Positions 44,422 to 52,804 of a stretch of DNA of 64,000 bases are shown here, in pieces. The DNA comes from Fluviicola sp. (GTDB lineage: Bacteria > Bacteroidota > Bacteroidia > Flavobacteriales_D > Crocinitomicaceae), in contig NZ_JAQSWB010000006.1 in NCBI RefSeq assembly GCF_029266855.1, positions 124,001 to 188,000 on the forward strand, given 5' to 3'. Position numbers and translations under genes: made by a program. Numbering within the stretch: the stretch's first letter is position 1; every line of letters begins with the position of its first letter. The notes under the pieces are model-generated. The model did not search any database and was not told the DNA's origin. It saw nothing but the letters and a program-made list of their open reading frames with translations.

Positions 44422-44997
44422 TTAAAGTGATTCGGTTTCGAGTATTCTTTTGACATTTTTTAATGCCTTTATTGTGCAGTAAGTCTGATACGGAATGGAG
44501 AAAACGGGACCAAGTAAGCGCGTGAAGAAATTTCCCGGCTTGGAAAAGGTTTGAATTTTAAAAAGGACTTTTCCATTCGCTTCTTCCATTAAGAAATAGG
44601 AAATTCCGCATTCAACATGCCCCTTCAAAGTTTCATAACTGAAACCACATCTTTTTTCTTCATTAATCACCTCTTTAATCCGAACTCCGAAAAGTGCTTT
44701 TTGAGAAAATTTCGGAATGGGTGGGAGATAAACCTGTTGTAGAATGGTATCGCCCGATCTCATAGCTCTTTGCTCGTCTTTCCATTGCGGATAGCCTGAA
44801 AGAATGTTTTCAGGGAAAATCCGGTAATCAAAGAAGAATGCTAAATCAAGGTCTTTCAGATTGGAACAGTTATGAATTTCGATGGAACTGACTTTCTCGA
44901 CCAATTGACTTTTTTCGTAAGTCATCACAGGAACTTTTTTGAGTTCTTCCAAATACTTTTTGAACTGATTCTTTTGATTAAAGAAAGCGATTTTCAC
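44422..44997 (-). CDS. DUF1990-family protein
   Basis: About 191 aa from the GTG start (MKIAFFNQKNQFKKYLEELK), preferred over the TTG 12 codons upstream. The family signature is the GFSYETLKGHVECGISYFLM segment near residue 130, preceded by FGVRIKEVINEEKRCG. Ends with FFTRLLGPVFSIPYQTYCTI. DUF1990 proteins have a START/hot-dog-like lipid-binding fold and no established activity. Three bases before the CHAP amidase, so probably co-expressed. Confidence 0.75.
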   Translation of the reverse strand: MKIAFFNQKNQFKKYLEELKKVPVMTYEKSQLVEKVSSIEIHNCSNLKDLDLAFFFDYRIFPENILSGYPQWKDEQRAMRSGDTILQQVYLPPIPKFSQKALFGVRIKEVINEEKRCGFSYETLKGHVECGISYFLMEEANGKVLFKIQTFSKPGNFFTRLLGPVFSIPYQTYCTIKALKNVKRILETESL

Positions 44998-45073
44998 GGT
45001 TGAGAATTTGTGTAAAGTTAGAAGATTTAACAAAGACTAAAGTAGATTTGAAATCACTTTAGTTAAAAAAGGA

Positions 45074-45138
45074 GACAGTAGCAGACTTTACAGTCGCTAC
45101 GTCTCAGGGTGACAGTAGCAGACTTTGTAGTCGCTACG
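45074..45138. repeat. Two 28-bp direct repeats, each with a hairpin
   Basis: 45074-45101 and 45111-45138 share GACAGTAGCAGACTTT..AGTCGCTACG, differing at 2 positions. Inside each, GTAGCAGACT can pair with AGTCGCTAC with one bulged base. Spacing is 37 bases. Intergenic, no known family. Confidence 0.65.
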
Positions 45139-45471
45139 AATGCGAAACCTACTTCGTCGTCGACTTCGCAGGTTATTCCCTACTTCCATTGACGCTATGG
45201 TCAAGGTTTTCAACACTGACGCTTTGGTTAGGGCTTTCAGCGCTCTTTCGAGCTTCGTAGGTTAAAAGGTGGGGTATCCATGCTTAATCCATGCTATAAA
45301 TATGCTTTAACTATGGAATATAGTAGTTATATCCCTCGGTTTTCTGTCTTGACCAAAGCAGATCAAACAAATGATCGCTTCGGATCGAGTGAGACAGAGC
45401 CTCAGTCTTCGTCCGCCGCGGCGGACTCTTATCCATACTTGAATTATTCTTTGTAATGGGCCTAACTACAG
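45139..45471. other. Intergenic stretch without a gene, with short repeats
   Basis: It holds a hairpin-prone AACCTAC..AGGTT segment, an 11-bp-period array ATCCATGCTTA/ATCCATGCTAT/AAATATGCTTT/AACTATGGAAT (45276-45319) resembling that at 5858, a CCGCCGCGGCGG palindrome (about 45412-45423) and another TATCCATACTTGA unit at about 45430. The frames that cross it look non-coding. Confidence 0.5.
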
Positions 45472-46821
45472 TCACAAACGAATACCTAATACACATACAT
45501 CGTCGACTTGTTCCAAACTGCCTTTCCAGGATTCAAAAGTTGCAGCAAGGATCTTTTCCGGATCTTCATTTTGTCCCTGAACCAGGATTTCCCTGAAAGG
45601 TTTATAGCGGAACTTTTTGTTTTTCGGTCCCCCGAACTGATCTGCAAAACCATCCGTAAACAAAACAAGAAGATCGCCTTTTTGATAGGGCAATTCCTGG
45701 TCGGTAAAAGGTCGTAATTCATGGGAGTATCCGACCGGCTGCCTGTCTGCGCTTCGTTCTTCCAATCCGGAACCGGAAATATGATAGACTGGATTGTTTG
45801 CAGCAGCCAAGACATACGTATTTGTTTTCCGGCTGATGCGTAGGATTGAAATGTCCATTCCGTCTTTATACTCACTGCTTTTGCCTTCTTTGTCAAAGGC
45901 AGCAATAATTCCCGAACGCAGTTCGCTGAGAATCTCCGAAGGATTAAAAACCGCTTTATTCTCCACAATTTCATTCAGGAGATTAATTCCCAGTACGCTC
46001 ATCAGCGCACCCGGTACTCCATGACCTGTGCAATCTCCAACTGCAACGAACCGATAATCCTCATTTTGAAAGATCCAGTAAAAATCACCACTTACAATAT
46101 CCTTTGGCTGGAAATAGAGGAATGAGCCGGGAAACATTCCCTTCAGATTATTCCTGCTCGGAAGCAAAGCCAGCTGAATGCGCTGTGCGTACTGGATACT
46201 GTCGACAATATCTTTGTTCTTCTCTTCTATCAGATCTTTCTGCTCTGTAATCCGTTTTTGCGATTTCAACATTTCCTCCTTAAAGAACAAGATGAAAAGT
46301 GAACTGATGATAAAGAGCAGCAGCAAATTGACGTTCCCGATAATAGTTTGAATAGTTTCGGACTGTTCCGGCACAGAGATGAAGGGTTTGTGGAACTGCA
46401 GCCATGAAATCAGGCCGAAGAACGAAAGAATAGCAAAGGCAATGAAGCCCTGGATCGTTTTCCGGTGATCAAACATCACGGCACTGATCATACACATGAT
46501 CAGGAGATAGAAGTGAAGATTGGTTTGCAAGCCGTAAGCGAGTGTTCCTTCAATAAAGTAGAGAAACCCACAGCAAACATGGAAGAAAAATGCCTGGTAA
46601 TACTTTTTTTTACGGATGAGGTAAAAAGTGATAATGCTTGCGGCAAAGAAAAAGCTGTTATTGAGAATCCCGACCGGTTGTTCGTAATAAACGTATACAG
46701 GTGTATAACAAAACATTACCGTAGCCGTCAATAAAGCGATCAAATTTCCAATACGGATCTTGCGATTCAGGGCATCCGAATTTTCAGTAGTAATTCCGTT
46801 ATTGAGTATTTGAGTTATCAT
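45472..46821 (-). CDS. Membrane-bound SpoIIE-type PP2C serine phosphatase
   Basis: 449 aa. Six to seven membrane helices in residues 25-190, a coiled-coil linker (EEMLKSQKRITEQKDLIEEK, then NKDIVDSIQYAQRIQ), and a C-terminal PP2C domain from about 225: FLYFQPKDIVSGDFYW, FVAVGDCTGHGVPGALMSV, GMDISILR, LVLFTDGFADQF with the metal-binding aspartates. Such proteins in Bacteroidetes relay signals through anti-anti-sigma-type serine phosphatases; the sensing part here is the novel 7TM-like region. The direction is opposite to its convergent repeat region; a clear promoter is at 46829-46862. Confidence 0.85.
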   Translation of the reverse strand: MITQILNNGITTENSDALNRKIRIGNLIALLTATVMFCYTPVYVYYEQPVGILNNSFFFAASIITFYLIRKKKYYQAFFFHVCCGFLYFIEGTLAYGLQTNLHFYLLIMCMISAVMFDHRKTIQGFIAFAILSFFGLISWLQFHKPFISVPEQSETIQTIIGNVNLLLLFIISSLFILFFKEEMLKSQKRITEQKDLIEEKNKDIVDSIQYAQRIQLALLPSRNNLKGMFPGSFLYFQPKDIVSGDFYWIFQNEDYRFVAVGDCTGHGVPGALMSVLGINLLNEIVENKAVFNPSEILSELRSGIIAAFDKEGKSSEYKDGMDISILRISRKTNTYVLAAANNPVYHISGSGLEERSADRQPVGYSHELRPFTDQELPYQKGDLLVLFTDGFADQFGGPKNKKFRYKPFREILVQGQNEDPEKILAATFESWKGSLEQVDDVCVLGIRL

Positions 46822-46828
46822 TCCGGCT

Positions 46829-46862
46829 CAAATATACTTGTCTATTTTGGTTCTGCTTCAAA
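46829..46862 (-). promoter_or_regulatory. Promoter of the SpoIIE-type phosphatase gene
   Basis: On the minus strand TTTG (46862-46859), 22 bases, then TATATTTG (46836-46829), matching TTTG-N17-23-TAnnTTTG. The -7 box ends 7 bases before the ATG at 46821. It lies across the 3' end of the 46842 gene, so the phosphatase has its own start site. Confidence 0.6.
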
Positions 46863-47330
46863 AAGGACATTCAATCTTTTTTTGCTTATCCTACTTTCTG
46901 ATTTAAATGCTACAAGCATTAGTAAATAGCCAAAAATGAACATCCCGATCGGAATAAGCAGGAACGGACTAAAACCTTTAAAGTAAAAGTGGATTAACAT
47001 TCTTACCAGTGCCAAAAGAATAATAGCTGATGGAATTCCTGTGAGAGAAAGCCAAACGATCACGAATATTTTTACATAGAGATTCAAACTCATTGAAATA
47101 TCAATCTCTGTTTTTCCAAGATAGCTAGCAATTGTTCCTTTTATTTCAGGTAAAAACGAGTTTTGGTATTTGATGGATCGGCTTAATTTGAACGTGTTTC
47201 CGGATACTATTCCATTGTATTCTGAAGCTGTGATCAAAGCAACCCGCTCTTTTACTTCTTCCGGAGTTAGTTTGGTTTGTATTTGGTATTTTTCTACAGG
47301 TAAAAATCGACTGACTCGATTAGGTTTCAT
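46842..47330 (-). CDS. Membrane protein, tandem paralogue 1
   Basis: 162 aa with two C-terminal membrane helices (about 98-120 and 130-150). The N-terminus MKPNRVSRFLPVEKYQIQTK and KLSRSIKYQNSFLPEIKGTI are nearly the same as in the 47373 gene, and 27 bases directly upstream of both starts are identical. It looks like a recent duplicate of that gene, shorter by about 20 residues at the N-terminal loop. Function unknown. Confidence 0.65.
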   Translation of the reverse strand: MKPNRVSRFLPVEKYQIQTKLTPEEVKERVALITASEYNGIVSGNTFKLSRSIKYQNSFLPEIKGTIASYLGKTEIDISMSLNLYVKIFVIVWLSLTGIPSAIILLALVRMLIHFYFKGFSPFLLIPIGMFIFGYLLMLVAFKSESRISKKRLNVLFEAEPK

Positions 47331-47357
47331 ATTCGAATGATTGTCTTTTAAAAGTAT
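47331..47357. repeat. Upstream 27-mer repeated before both paralogues
   Basis: 47331-47357 and 47913-47939 are identical 27-mers (core ATTCGAATGATTGTCTTTTA) directly 5' of the two starts. They include TTCGAA palindromes and mark the duplicated segment. Confidence 0.8.
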
Positions 47358-47372
47358 GAAAAATTAAGCTTT

Positions 47373-47912
47373 TCAGACCACTTCAGCTTCGAACAATTTT
47401 TTCAGATCTTTCTTGCTTTTTCTGCTTTCAAACTTAAATGAAAGAATCATTACCACGTATCCAAACACGGCCATTTGTAATGGGAAAAGGTTCGTCAGGA
47501 ATGGGTTTTCATTAGTGTGGAGAAATTTATCGAGGATGAAAAATGCACTTATTGCAACAATTGAGAACCAAACAATCGTGAATATTTTAACCACCAGGTT
47601 GAGCCCCATGGAAATTGTTATTTCTCTCTGATTCAAAAAAGAGGAAATAGAACCTTTTATTACAGGTAGAAAAGAGTTCCGATAGGAAATAATTCGGCTT
47701 ATTTTGAATTCTTTTGACTGGATTTTCCCTTCATAAGGACCACCGCTTTTTTGACCAAACAGGGTTCCTAAACCAAACAAAGAAGCATTGCTTTTACTAC
47801 CTGTATTCTTTGTGAGTTCGGTTAAGCGTTGAATGATTTCTTCCTCGCTTAATTTTGTGTGAATGATGTAATTTTCTACAGGTAAAAACCAGCTAACCCG
47901 ATTCGGTTTCAT
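47373..47912 (-). CDS. Membrane protein, tandem paralogue 2
   Basis: 179 aa with the same build as the 46842 gene: MKPNRVSWFLPVENYIIHTK, SRIISYRNSFLPVIKGSISS, MGLNLVVKIFTIVWFSI and a similar second helix. An insert of about 20 residues (NTGSKSNASLFGLGTLFGQ) separates the two. Both have an identical upstream 27-mer, so the promoter was duplicated with the gene. Unknown function; may act as partner or variant. Confidence 0.65.
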   Translation of the reverse strand: MKPNRVSWFLPVENYIIHTKLSEEEIIQRLTELTKNTGSKSNASLFGLGTLFGQKSGGPYEGKIQSKEFKISRIISYRNSFLPVIKGSISSFLNQREITISMGLNLVVKIFTIVWFSIVAISAFFILDKFLHTNENPFLTNLFPLQMAVFGYVVMILSFKFESRKSKKDLKKLFEAEVV

Positions 47913-47995
47913 ATTCGAATGATTGTCTTTTAAAAGTATTAAATATTTAAGAATTCCAGATCACTTTCGGATGATTTCACACGCGTTTATTTTCA

Positions 47996-48026
47996 TTTGA
48001 GATTGATTCAATTCTCCGTAATTTTG
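47996..48026 (+). promoter_or_regulatory. Bacteroidetes-type promoter for the ywbE-like gene
   Basis: TTTG (47996-47999), 19 bases, TAATTTTG (48019-48026). ATG follows at 48031, giving an almost leaderless transcript. Fits TTTG-N17-23-TAnnTTTG. Confidence 0.6.
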
Positions 48027-48030
48027 GATC

Positions 48031-48234
48031 ATGAAACCAGAGCGAAAAGATATCAAACCGGGAATGCTTGTCTTGTTTATTCAAAAGAAGCACCAGGCAA
48101 CAGGAGAACTGACTGAAGGAATTGTAAAATCCTTACTCACAAGCGCTCCTTCTCATCCACATGGGATCAAAATTATGACGGTTGATAAACTGGTCGGAAG
48201 AGTGGTGGAGATTGTGGATTCCGAGGTTGATTAA
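48031..48234 (+). CDS. ywbE: YwbE-family protein (DUF2196)
   Basis: 67 aa. RKDIKPGMLVLFIQKKHQAT, then TEGIVKSLLTSAPSHPHGIK is the whole family signature; family members are 60-70 aa and fold as a small beta-barrel. No established function. It stands alone with its own promoter, ahead of the palindromic element at 48240. Confidence 0.88.
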   Translation: MKPERKDIKPGMLVLFIQKKHQATGELTEGIVKSLLTSAPSHPHGIKIMTVDKLVGRVVEIVDSEVD

Positions 48235-48239
48235 ATATG

Positions 48240-48400
48240 ATAAACCACGTAGGGGCGCGATTAACCCACAATTTAAACGTATTATTATTTTTCTCCCACT
48301 GATGCACAGATTTAAAGCGAGCCTACCGGTCTCGCTAAAATGAAGCGACCGGTAGGTAATAAAAAAGGGGCGCGATTAATCGCGCCCCTACGTGGTTTAT
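48240..48400. repeat. MITE-like element with 25-bp perfect terminal inverted repeats
   Basis: 48240-48264 and 48376-48400 are exact reverse complements over 25 bases (core CCACGTAGGGGCGCGATTAA). Inside, CCTACCGGT (about 48322-48330) pairs with ACCGGTAGG (about 48348-48356). The right arm also contains GGGGCGCGATTAATCGCGCCCC, itself palindromic. No ORF. Sits between ywbE and the aldehyde dehydrogenase 3' end and may form a bidirectional terminator. Confidence 0.8.
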
Positions 48401-48411
48401 ATTAAAATGAT

Positions 48412-49968
48412 TTACAAATCAAATTTGATTCCCTGTGCCAATGGCAATGAATCGGTGTAATTGATCGTGTTTGTCTGACGGCGCATGTATACTTTCCATG
48501 CATCGGATCCTGACTCACGCCCGCCACCGGTTTCTTTTTCACCACCGAAAGCTCCGCCGATCTCAGCACCTGAAGTACCGATATTGACGTTTGCAATTCC
48601 ACAGTCAGATCCTGCCTGAGACAAGAATGCTTCTGCTTCACGCAGGTTGTTTGTCATAATTGCCGAAGATAATCCCTGAGGAACTCCGTTTTGGATAGCG
48701 ATCGCATTCTCTACACCACCTGTGTATTTCATCAAATACAGAACAGGAGCAAAGGTTTCGTGCTGTACAATTTTAAAAGTATTCTGAGCTTCTGCAATTG
48801 CCGGTTTCACGTAGCATCCGGATTCGTATCCTTCACCTGAAAGCACTCCGCCTTCAACCAAAATTTTACCACCTTCTTCCACAACTTGTGTCAACGCATT
48901 CTGGTAAGCAGCTACTGCATCTTTATCGATAAGCGGTCCAACGTGATTGTTTTGATCCAAAGGATTTCCGATCTTCAATTGTTTGTATGCATTCACCAAA
49001 GCATCTCTTACTTTATCGTAAACAGATTCGTGGATGATCAAACGGCGAGTGGAAGTACAACGTTGTCCGGCAGTTCCTACTGCACCGAATACCGCTCCGG
49101 GAACCACAATTTTCAAATCAGCACTTTCCGTGATGATCACTGCGTTGTTTCCTCCTAATTCCAATAAGTGGCGACCCAAACGTTTTCCAACTGCTTCACC
49201 AACCAATTTCCCCATACGGGTAGAACCTGTTGCAGAAACCAACGGAATGCGTGTATCGTTTGACATCAATTTTCCGATTTCAGCATCCCCGATCAACAAG
49301 CAGGAAACTCCTTCAGGAACTCCGTTTGCTTCGAAAACTTCCTGTGTCAGTTTTTGACATGCAATAGCTGTCAAAGGTGTTTTTTCGGATGGTTTCCAAA
49401 TACAAACGTCTCCACAAACCCAAGCCAAAGCTGTATTCCAATTCCAAACCGCAACCGGGAAGTTGAATGCGGAAATAATTCCTACGATTCCCAGTGGGTG
49501 GTACTGCTCATACATTCTGTGTCCCGGACGCTCAGAGTGCATGGTAAGACCATATAACTGACGGGAAAGACCAACTGCAAAATCACAGATATCGATCATT
49601 TCCTGAACTTCTCCTAAACCTTCCTGCAATGATTTCCCCATTTCGTAAGAAACGAGTTCACCCAATGCCTGTTTTTTCTCGCGAATTTTCTCAGCCAGCT
49701 GACGAATCACCTCACCGCGTTTAGGCGCCGGGATCATTCTCCAGTATTTGAATGCTTCCTGTGCTTTCAAAACTACTGCTTCGTATTCTGTTTCCGTTGC
49801 CGAAGAAACAGATGCAATTACTTGTCCGTCTACAGGCGAAACCGAATCGATTTGAGCTCCACGTGTATTAAACCAATATCCTCCTGTTGAAGCTCCGCGG
49901 TTTACCGCTTCGATTCCCAATGTTTTTAATGTTTCTTGTATTCCAAGATCTGTTGCTGTTGCTGACAT
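48412..49968 (-). CDS. ALDH7-family aldehyde dehydrogenase (aminoadipate-semialdehyde type)
   Basis: 518 aa from MSATATD, the usual start; the GTG/ATG further upstream adds a spurious hydrophobic stretch. NAD-binding: IISAFNFPVAVWNWN, KPSEKTPLTA, SATGSTRMGKLV. Catalytic: HLLELGGNNAVII (Glu) and GAVGTAGQRCTSTRRL (nucleophile Cys). The end, ANVNIGTSGAEIGGAFGG, then GGGRESGSDAWKVYMRR, is diagnostic for ALDH7 (antiquitin-like), which oxidises alpha-aminoadipate semialdehyde in lysine breakdown. The saccharopine dehydrogenase-like protein at 27717 supplies the matching upstream step. Confidence 0.88.
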   Translation of the reverse strand: MSATATDLGIQETLKTLGIEAVNRGASTGGYWFNTRGAQIDSVSPVDGQVIASVSSATETEYEAVVLKAQEAFKYWRMIPAPKRGEVIRQLAEKIREKKQALGELVSYEMGKSLQEGLGEVQEMIDICDFAVGLSRQLYGLTMHSERPGHRMYEQYHPLGIVGIISAFNFPVAVWNWNTALAWVCGDVCIWKPSEKTPLTAIACQKLTQEVFEANGVPEGVSCLLIGDAEIGKLMSNDTRIPLVSATGSTRMGKLVGEAVGKRLGRHLLELGGNNAVIITESADLKIVVPGAVFGAVGTAGQRCTSTRRLIIHESVYDKVRDALVNAYKQLKIGNPLDQNNHVGPLIDKDAVAAYQNALTQVVEEGGKILVEGGVLSGEGYESGCYVKPAIAEAQNTFKIVQHETFAPVLYLMKYTGGVENAIAIQNGVPQGLSSAIMTNNLREAEAFLSQAGSDCGIANVNIGTSGAEIGGAFGGEKETGGGRESGSDAWKVYMRRQTNTINYTDSLPLAQGIKFDL

Positions 49969-50043
49969 TCCTTTTCGATTAGTTTGTGCAAAATTACACA
50001 AAAAAAAGCAGACGAATGCTAAAGTGGTGTCTGACAAAAAAGG

Positions 50044-50532
50044 TTAAATCCCCGCTTTGTTTTTCAATCTTGAAATTTGCCCGAAGCATTGAGTACGCAT
50101 TTCCTTGTTTTGCGAGAATAATTTGTTCAGGGTGCTGTCAAATAACTTGTAATCAGATGAATTAAAAGTGAATTCTCCTTGTGTTGTCTGAAGCTTTACA
50201 ACAATGGTATTGCGCGGATTTTTCATCCACGAAGGATCGATGTCCAATTCAACATCGAATGAGATCATGTCCTTTTTCTGAAGGATAATCTTTTTGGAGC
50301 CTAAAAAACGTTTGAGATAAATTTCGTTTTCTCCTGCGGATACGTTCCAGATTCGCAACTGACGCAAGGCTAAGAAGAGAAATAATAAAGGAGCGAGAAG
50401 TAAAGCCCATCGACCGTTTGTGTTAATCCAATCCAACCAGGATACCCCCTTGGGATTTCCAAAACACATTCCTATTCCGGATAGAACAAAGAAACCCAGA
50501 AGTATGAAAATATACTGCGACCGCTCAAACAT
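50044..50532 (-). CDS. Membrane-anchored PH-like protein, unknown function
   Basis: 162 aa. Two helices at 7-24 and 40-58, then a beta-rich domain: LRIWNVSAGENEIYLKRFLG, KKIILQKKDMISFDVELDI, TIVVKLQTTQGEFTF. That is the look of bacterial PH/bPH domains seen in membrane-remodelling or regulatory proteins. It is 14 bases downstream of the amidoligase-like gene, on the same strand, so may be in the same unit. Confidence 0.6.
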   Translation of the reverse strand: MFERSQYIFILLGFFVLSGIGMCFGNPKGVSWLDWINTNGRWALLLAPLLFLFLALRQLRIWNVSAGENEIYLKRFLGSKKIILQKKDMISFDVELDIDPSWMKNPRNTIVVKLQTTQGEFTFNSSDYKLFDSTLNKLFSQNKEMRTQCFGQISRLKNKAGI

Positions 50533-50546
50533 TTAAATTCTATTCT

Positions 50547-52022
50547 TTATCCAAGCCCCTCAATCTGCTTCAGATGCTGCTCCGACTGGTATTTGTTGAA
50601 ATTATCCCATTTTGGTGCCGCAGTAGTCTTTTCACCGACCATGGAATCGATGCATACGTTTTCGTCTTTGTATTTCTCATGCAGTACTGCAAGGATTTGA
50701 AAGAAAAATTCATCGAGCTTCCCGATTGCAGCAAATTCAGCCTGGTGGGAAGTCAGGTGTAATAAATCAAGTAACTCTTTCTTTTCTGCTTCGTTAATTT
50801 CCGTGAGATGGCCGTTCTTCAAAGATTTGAAAACTAAACTGTTCCACACCACACTGTTATGTCCCCAAGCTACATCAGGGAGATGTAAGGAGTGTTCACA
50901 GATGAGAATAATGGCATGCAGCACGTCATTCAAATAGCTTGCAGGGAATTCGTCAAAGCTTCTGAACTCAAACCCGCTCTGGTACATTTTTTCCTGGTTG
51001 AAATCCAGTCCGACGTCGGAAAGCAATTCATAGCCCAGCTCCGATTCAATCCGGTCGCGCCACCAAATGTTTTCTTCTTTGGTAAACTTTAATAGCTTTC
51101 TGAATTCTTCTACCGGGTAAGTCAAAACTTTTCCTTTCGCCATGACTTTGTTGAAGGTCCCAACTCCGGTATAGCGCGCCATGGCGTTTCTCATGGAACC
51201 CAAAGCGAATTTTTCTTTTAAGTGATGCTTTTCGCTGATCACTCCCATAATATCCGGGCTGCCTAATGTTGCAATGAACAAAGGCTCGAACCATTGCAGC
51301 AGGTAAATGGCATTGGCGTGGATCCTGTCAAATTCCGGGTAATCCACGATCCGGCTGTTTTTTGTCAGGGTAGGCAATGTAAGATGAAAATGGTAGGTAC
51401 CGTTATTAAACAGCACCAGGTTTTCCCGGTTGGACATGAACATGTTTAGTCCGATGTTGTAATTGGGGAAATGCAGTTTTCCGTCAAGGACAGCCGATTC
51501 GTTCAGTTTGTCGATAAATAATTGCTTGGTCGCTTTCAGTTCATCACAAGAATCCGATACTGTTCTGTTTTCAAAGTACTTGGTTACGAATTCGATTGAG
51601 TCGCCATCAAAGTTCACAGATCCCATCGGGTTGTTCTTTTGAGTGAGCATACTTTGGATATTGTAAGGCTGGGTCTCCAAAAAGGCCTCCAGGACCGATT
51701 TTCCAAGATATTCCGGGTTGTCTTCCGGAGGTGTTGTTCCTGCCAAAGTCTTATGCTGGTATTCCAGATCCAGTTTATCCAGTGAATGACTATTGATCAT
51801 CCGGCTTACGGTATACTTTTTATTTTTATCGAAAGCAGTTTCTACGGTACTTGCCAGAACTCCGTATTTATAGCAGGTTCTGTAGTCAATGCTGTAGCGT
51901 TCACAGCCAATATTCTCCTGAATAAATGCACCGGAAACAACGAGTGATTCTTCGAATTGCAGGTAGGTTTCATTCTCCAATCCAATTCCCCAGTAGTATT
52001 TATTTTTCTGATTTGCGTTCAT
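50547..52022 (-). CDS. GCS/amidoligase-superfamily ATP-dependent carboxylate-amine ligase candidate
   Basis: 491 aa, no signal. Three motifs match glutamate-cysteine ligase/COOH-NH2 ligases: GIGLENE (12-18), FDGDSIEFVT (138-147) and NNGTYHFHLTLPT (207-218), where Glu and His residues bind metal-ATP and substrate. HANAIYLLQWFEPLFIATLG and GSMRNAMARYTGVGTF are further conserved-looking blocks. Amidoligases of this class add amino acids or peptides to carboxylates, including peptide-tagging systems. The upstream gene (start 52804) is a cysteine-peptidase-like protein, a pairing described for amidoligases. Substrate unknown; family call is from motif reading alone. Confidence 0.6.
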   Translation of the reverse strand: MNANQKNKYYWGIGLENETYLQFEESLVVSGAFIQENIGCERYSIDYRTCYKYGVLASTVETAFDKNKKYTVSRMINSHSLDKLDLEYQHKTLAGTTPPEDNPEYLGKSVLEAFLETQPYNIQSMLTQKNNPMGSVNFDGDSIEFVTKYFENRTVSDSCDELKATKQLFIDKLNESAVLDGKLHFPNYNIGLNMFMSNRENLVLFNNGTYHFHLTLPTLTKNSRIVDYPEFDRIHANAIYLLQWFEPLFIATLGSPDIMGVISEKHHLKEKFALGSMRNAMARYTGVGTFNKVMAKGKVLTYPVEEFRKLLKFTKEENIWWRDRIESELGYELLSDVGLDFNQEKMYQSGFEFRSFDEFPASYLNDVLHAIILICEHSLHLPDVAWGHNSVVWNSLVFKSLKNGHLTEINEAEKKELLDLLHLTSHQAEFAAIGKLDEFFFQILAVLHEKYKDENVCIDSMVGEKTTAAPKWDNFNKYQSEQHLKQIEGLG

Positions 52023-52066
52023 TTATTGTCTTGGATTATTAAGGGTTTTGGATGGATACTGTTTGT

Positions 52067-52804
52067 TTAATCATGGTAAAAGAAGACGTACGAAGAATAA
52101 CGCTCATGACTCCACCAGTCTTTCCGTGCTTTTGCAAAGTAATTGTAGTTCAGTTTTCCTGCCTGCGACTGCAAAGGGTAGATTACCACTCCATTTTCCC
52201 GGTATGCTTTTTTACCATGGGTTTCAGGAACAATAACTGAAATATGTCCGGAAAGGCCTACGATTTTCCGTTTGGCACAAATGATCCCAACCCCGCCTTC
52301 TTCGTTTACTTTCCGTTGGATTTCATCGAGATCCGTCATCCTTTTCCAACCGAAACTGGCTCCCCACAGTAACAACCAATCGTGGATGGCACTCGAGTAG
52401 ATACGGGCAACTGTTTCGTCATACACAGGCACAACCTCTTGTCCGGCCAGTATTTTTTCGAGGGATTCTTTTGTCCACCAAACGGTAGGCAAATAGGCTT
52501 GTGCGAAATAGCAAAAGTCATAGGCATACACATTGCAGTAGGTATCGTCAGCTGTTCGTTGATACCTCAGATTGTGCTTCACATCCAGTTTATCGATAAG
52601 CTGTTCGATGCTTGCCCGCTTGGTTTCGGCATTCGTCAGATCGCGATAAGGAACATCGGAATTACTGATGGGATGCGGTTTCGCCGACTGAGTATCCAAA
52701 CGTGATAGCGGTTCCGCTGATAAATGGGCAGGTTTTATATGTCTGTCCGGTGTCGCATCTTCGACTAGCGCTGTTGTGTTATTTGCTGTAGTTTCTTTTT
52801 TCAT
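52067..52804 (-). CDS. Papain/NlpC-P60-like cysteine peptidase candidate
   Basis: 245 aa. Residues 1-60 are polar, likely disordered. From about 85, DDTYCNVYAYDFCYFAQAYL has C90 as possible nucleophile, and CAKRKIVGLSGHISVIVPE has H187 as the partner. The arrangement and the W/Y-rich environment suit NlpC/P60 or phage endolysin-type peptidases. No signal peptide, so cytosolic or co-secreted. The gene starts 44 bases upstream of the amidoligase-like gene and carries the 51-bp conserved leader. A peptidase and a ligase together could cut and re-ligate a peptide. Confidence 0.55.
   Translation of the reverse strand: MKKETTANNTTALVEDATPDRHIKPAHLSAEPLSRLDTQSAKPHPISNSDVPYRDLTNAETKRASIEQLIDKLDVKHNLRYQRTADDTYCNVYAYDFCYFAQAYLPTVWWTKESLEKILAGQEVVPVYDETVARIYSSAIHDWLLLWGASFGWKRMTDLDEIQRKVNEEGGVGIICAKRKIVGLSGHISVIVPETHGKKAYRENGVVIYPLQSQAGKLNYNYFAKARKDWWSHERYSSYVFFYHD

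Noticed and set aside
45311-45496. 61-aa minus-strand frame
   Set aside because: Overlaps the 3' end of the SpoIIE-type phosphatase gene and comes from repeat-like intergenic sequence.
52067-52804. Prophage endolysin
   Set aside because: The C/H pair would allow it, but no holin, portal or other phage genes are near and no signal-arrest sequence is visible.
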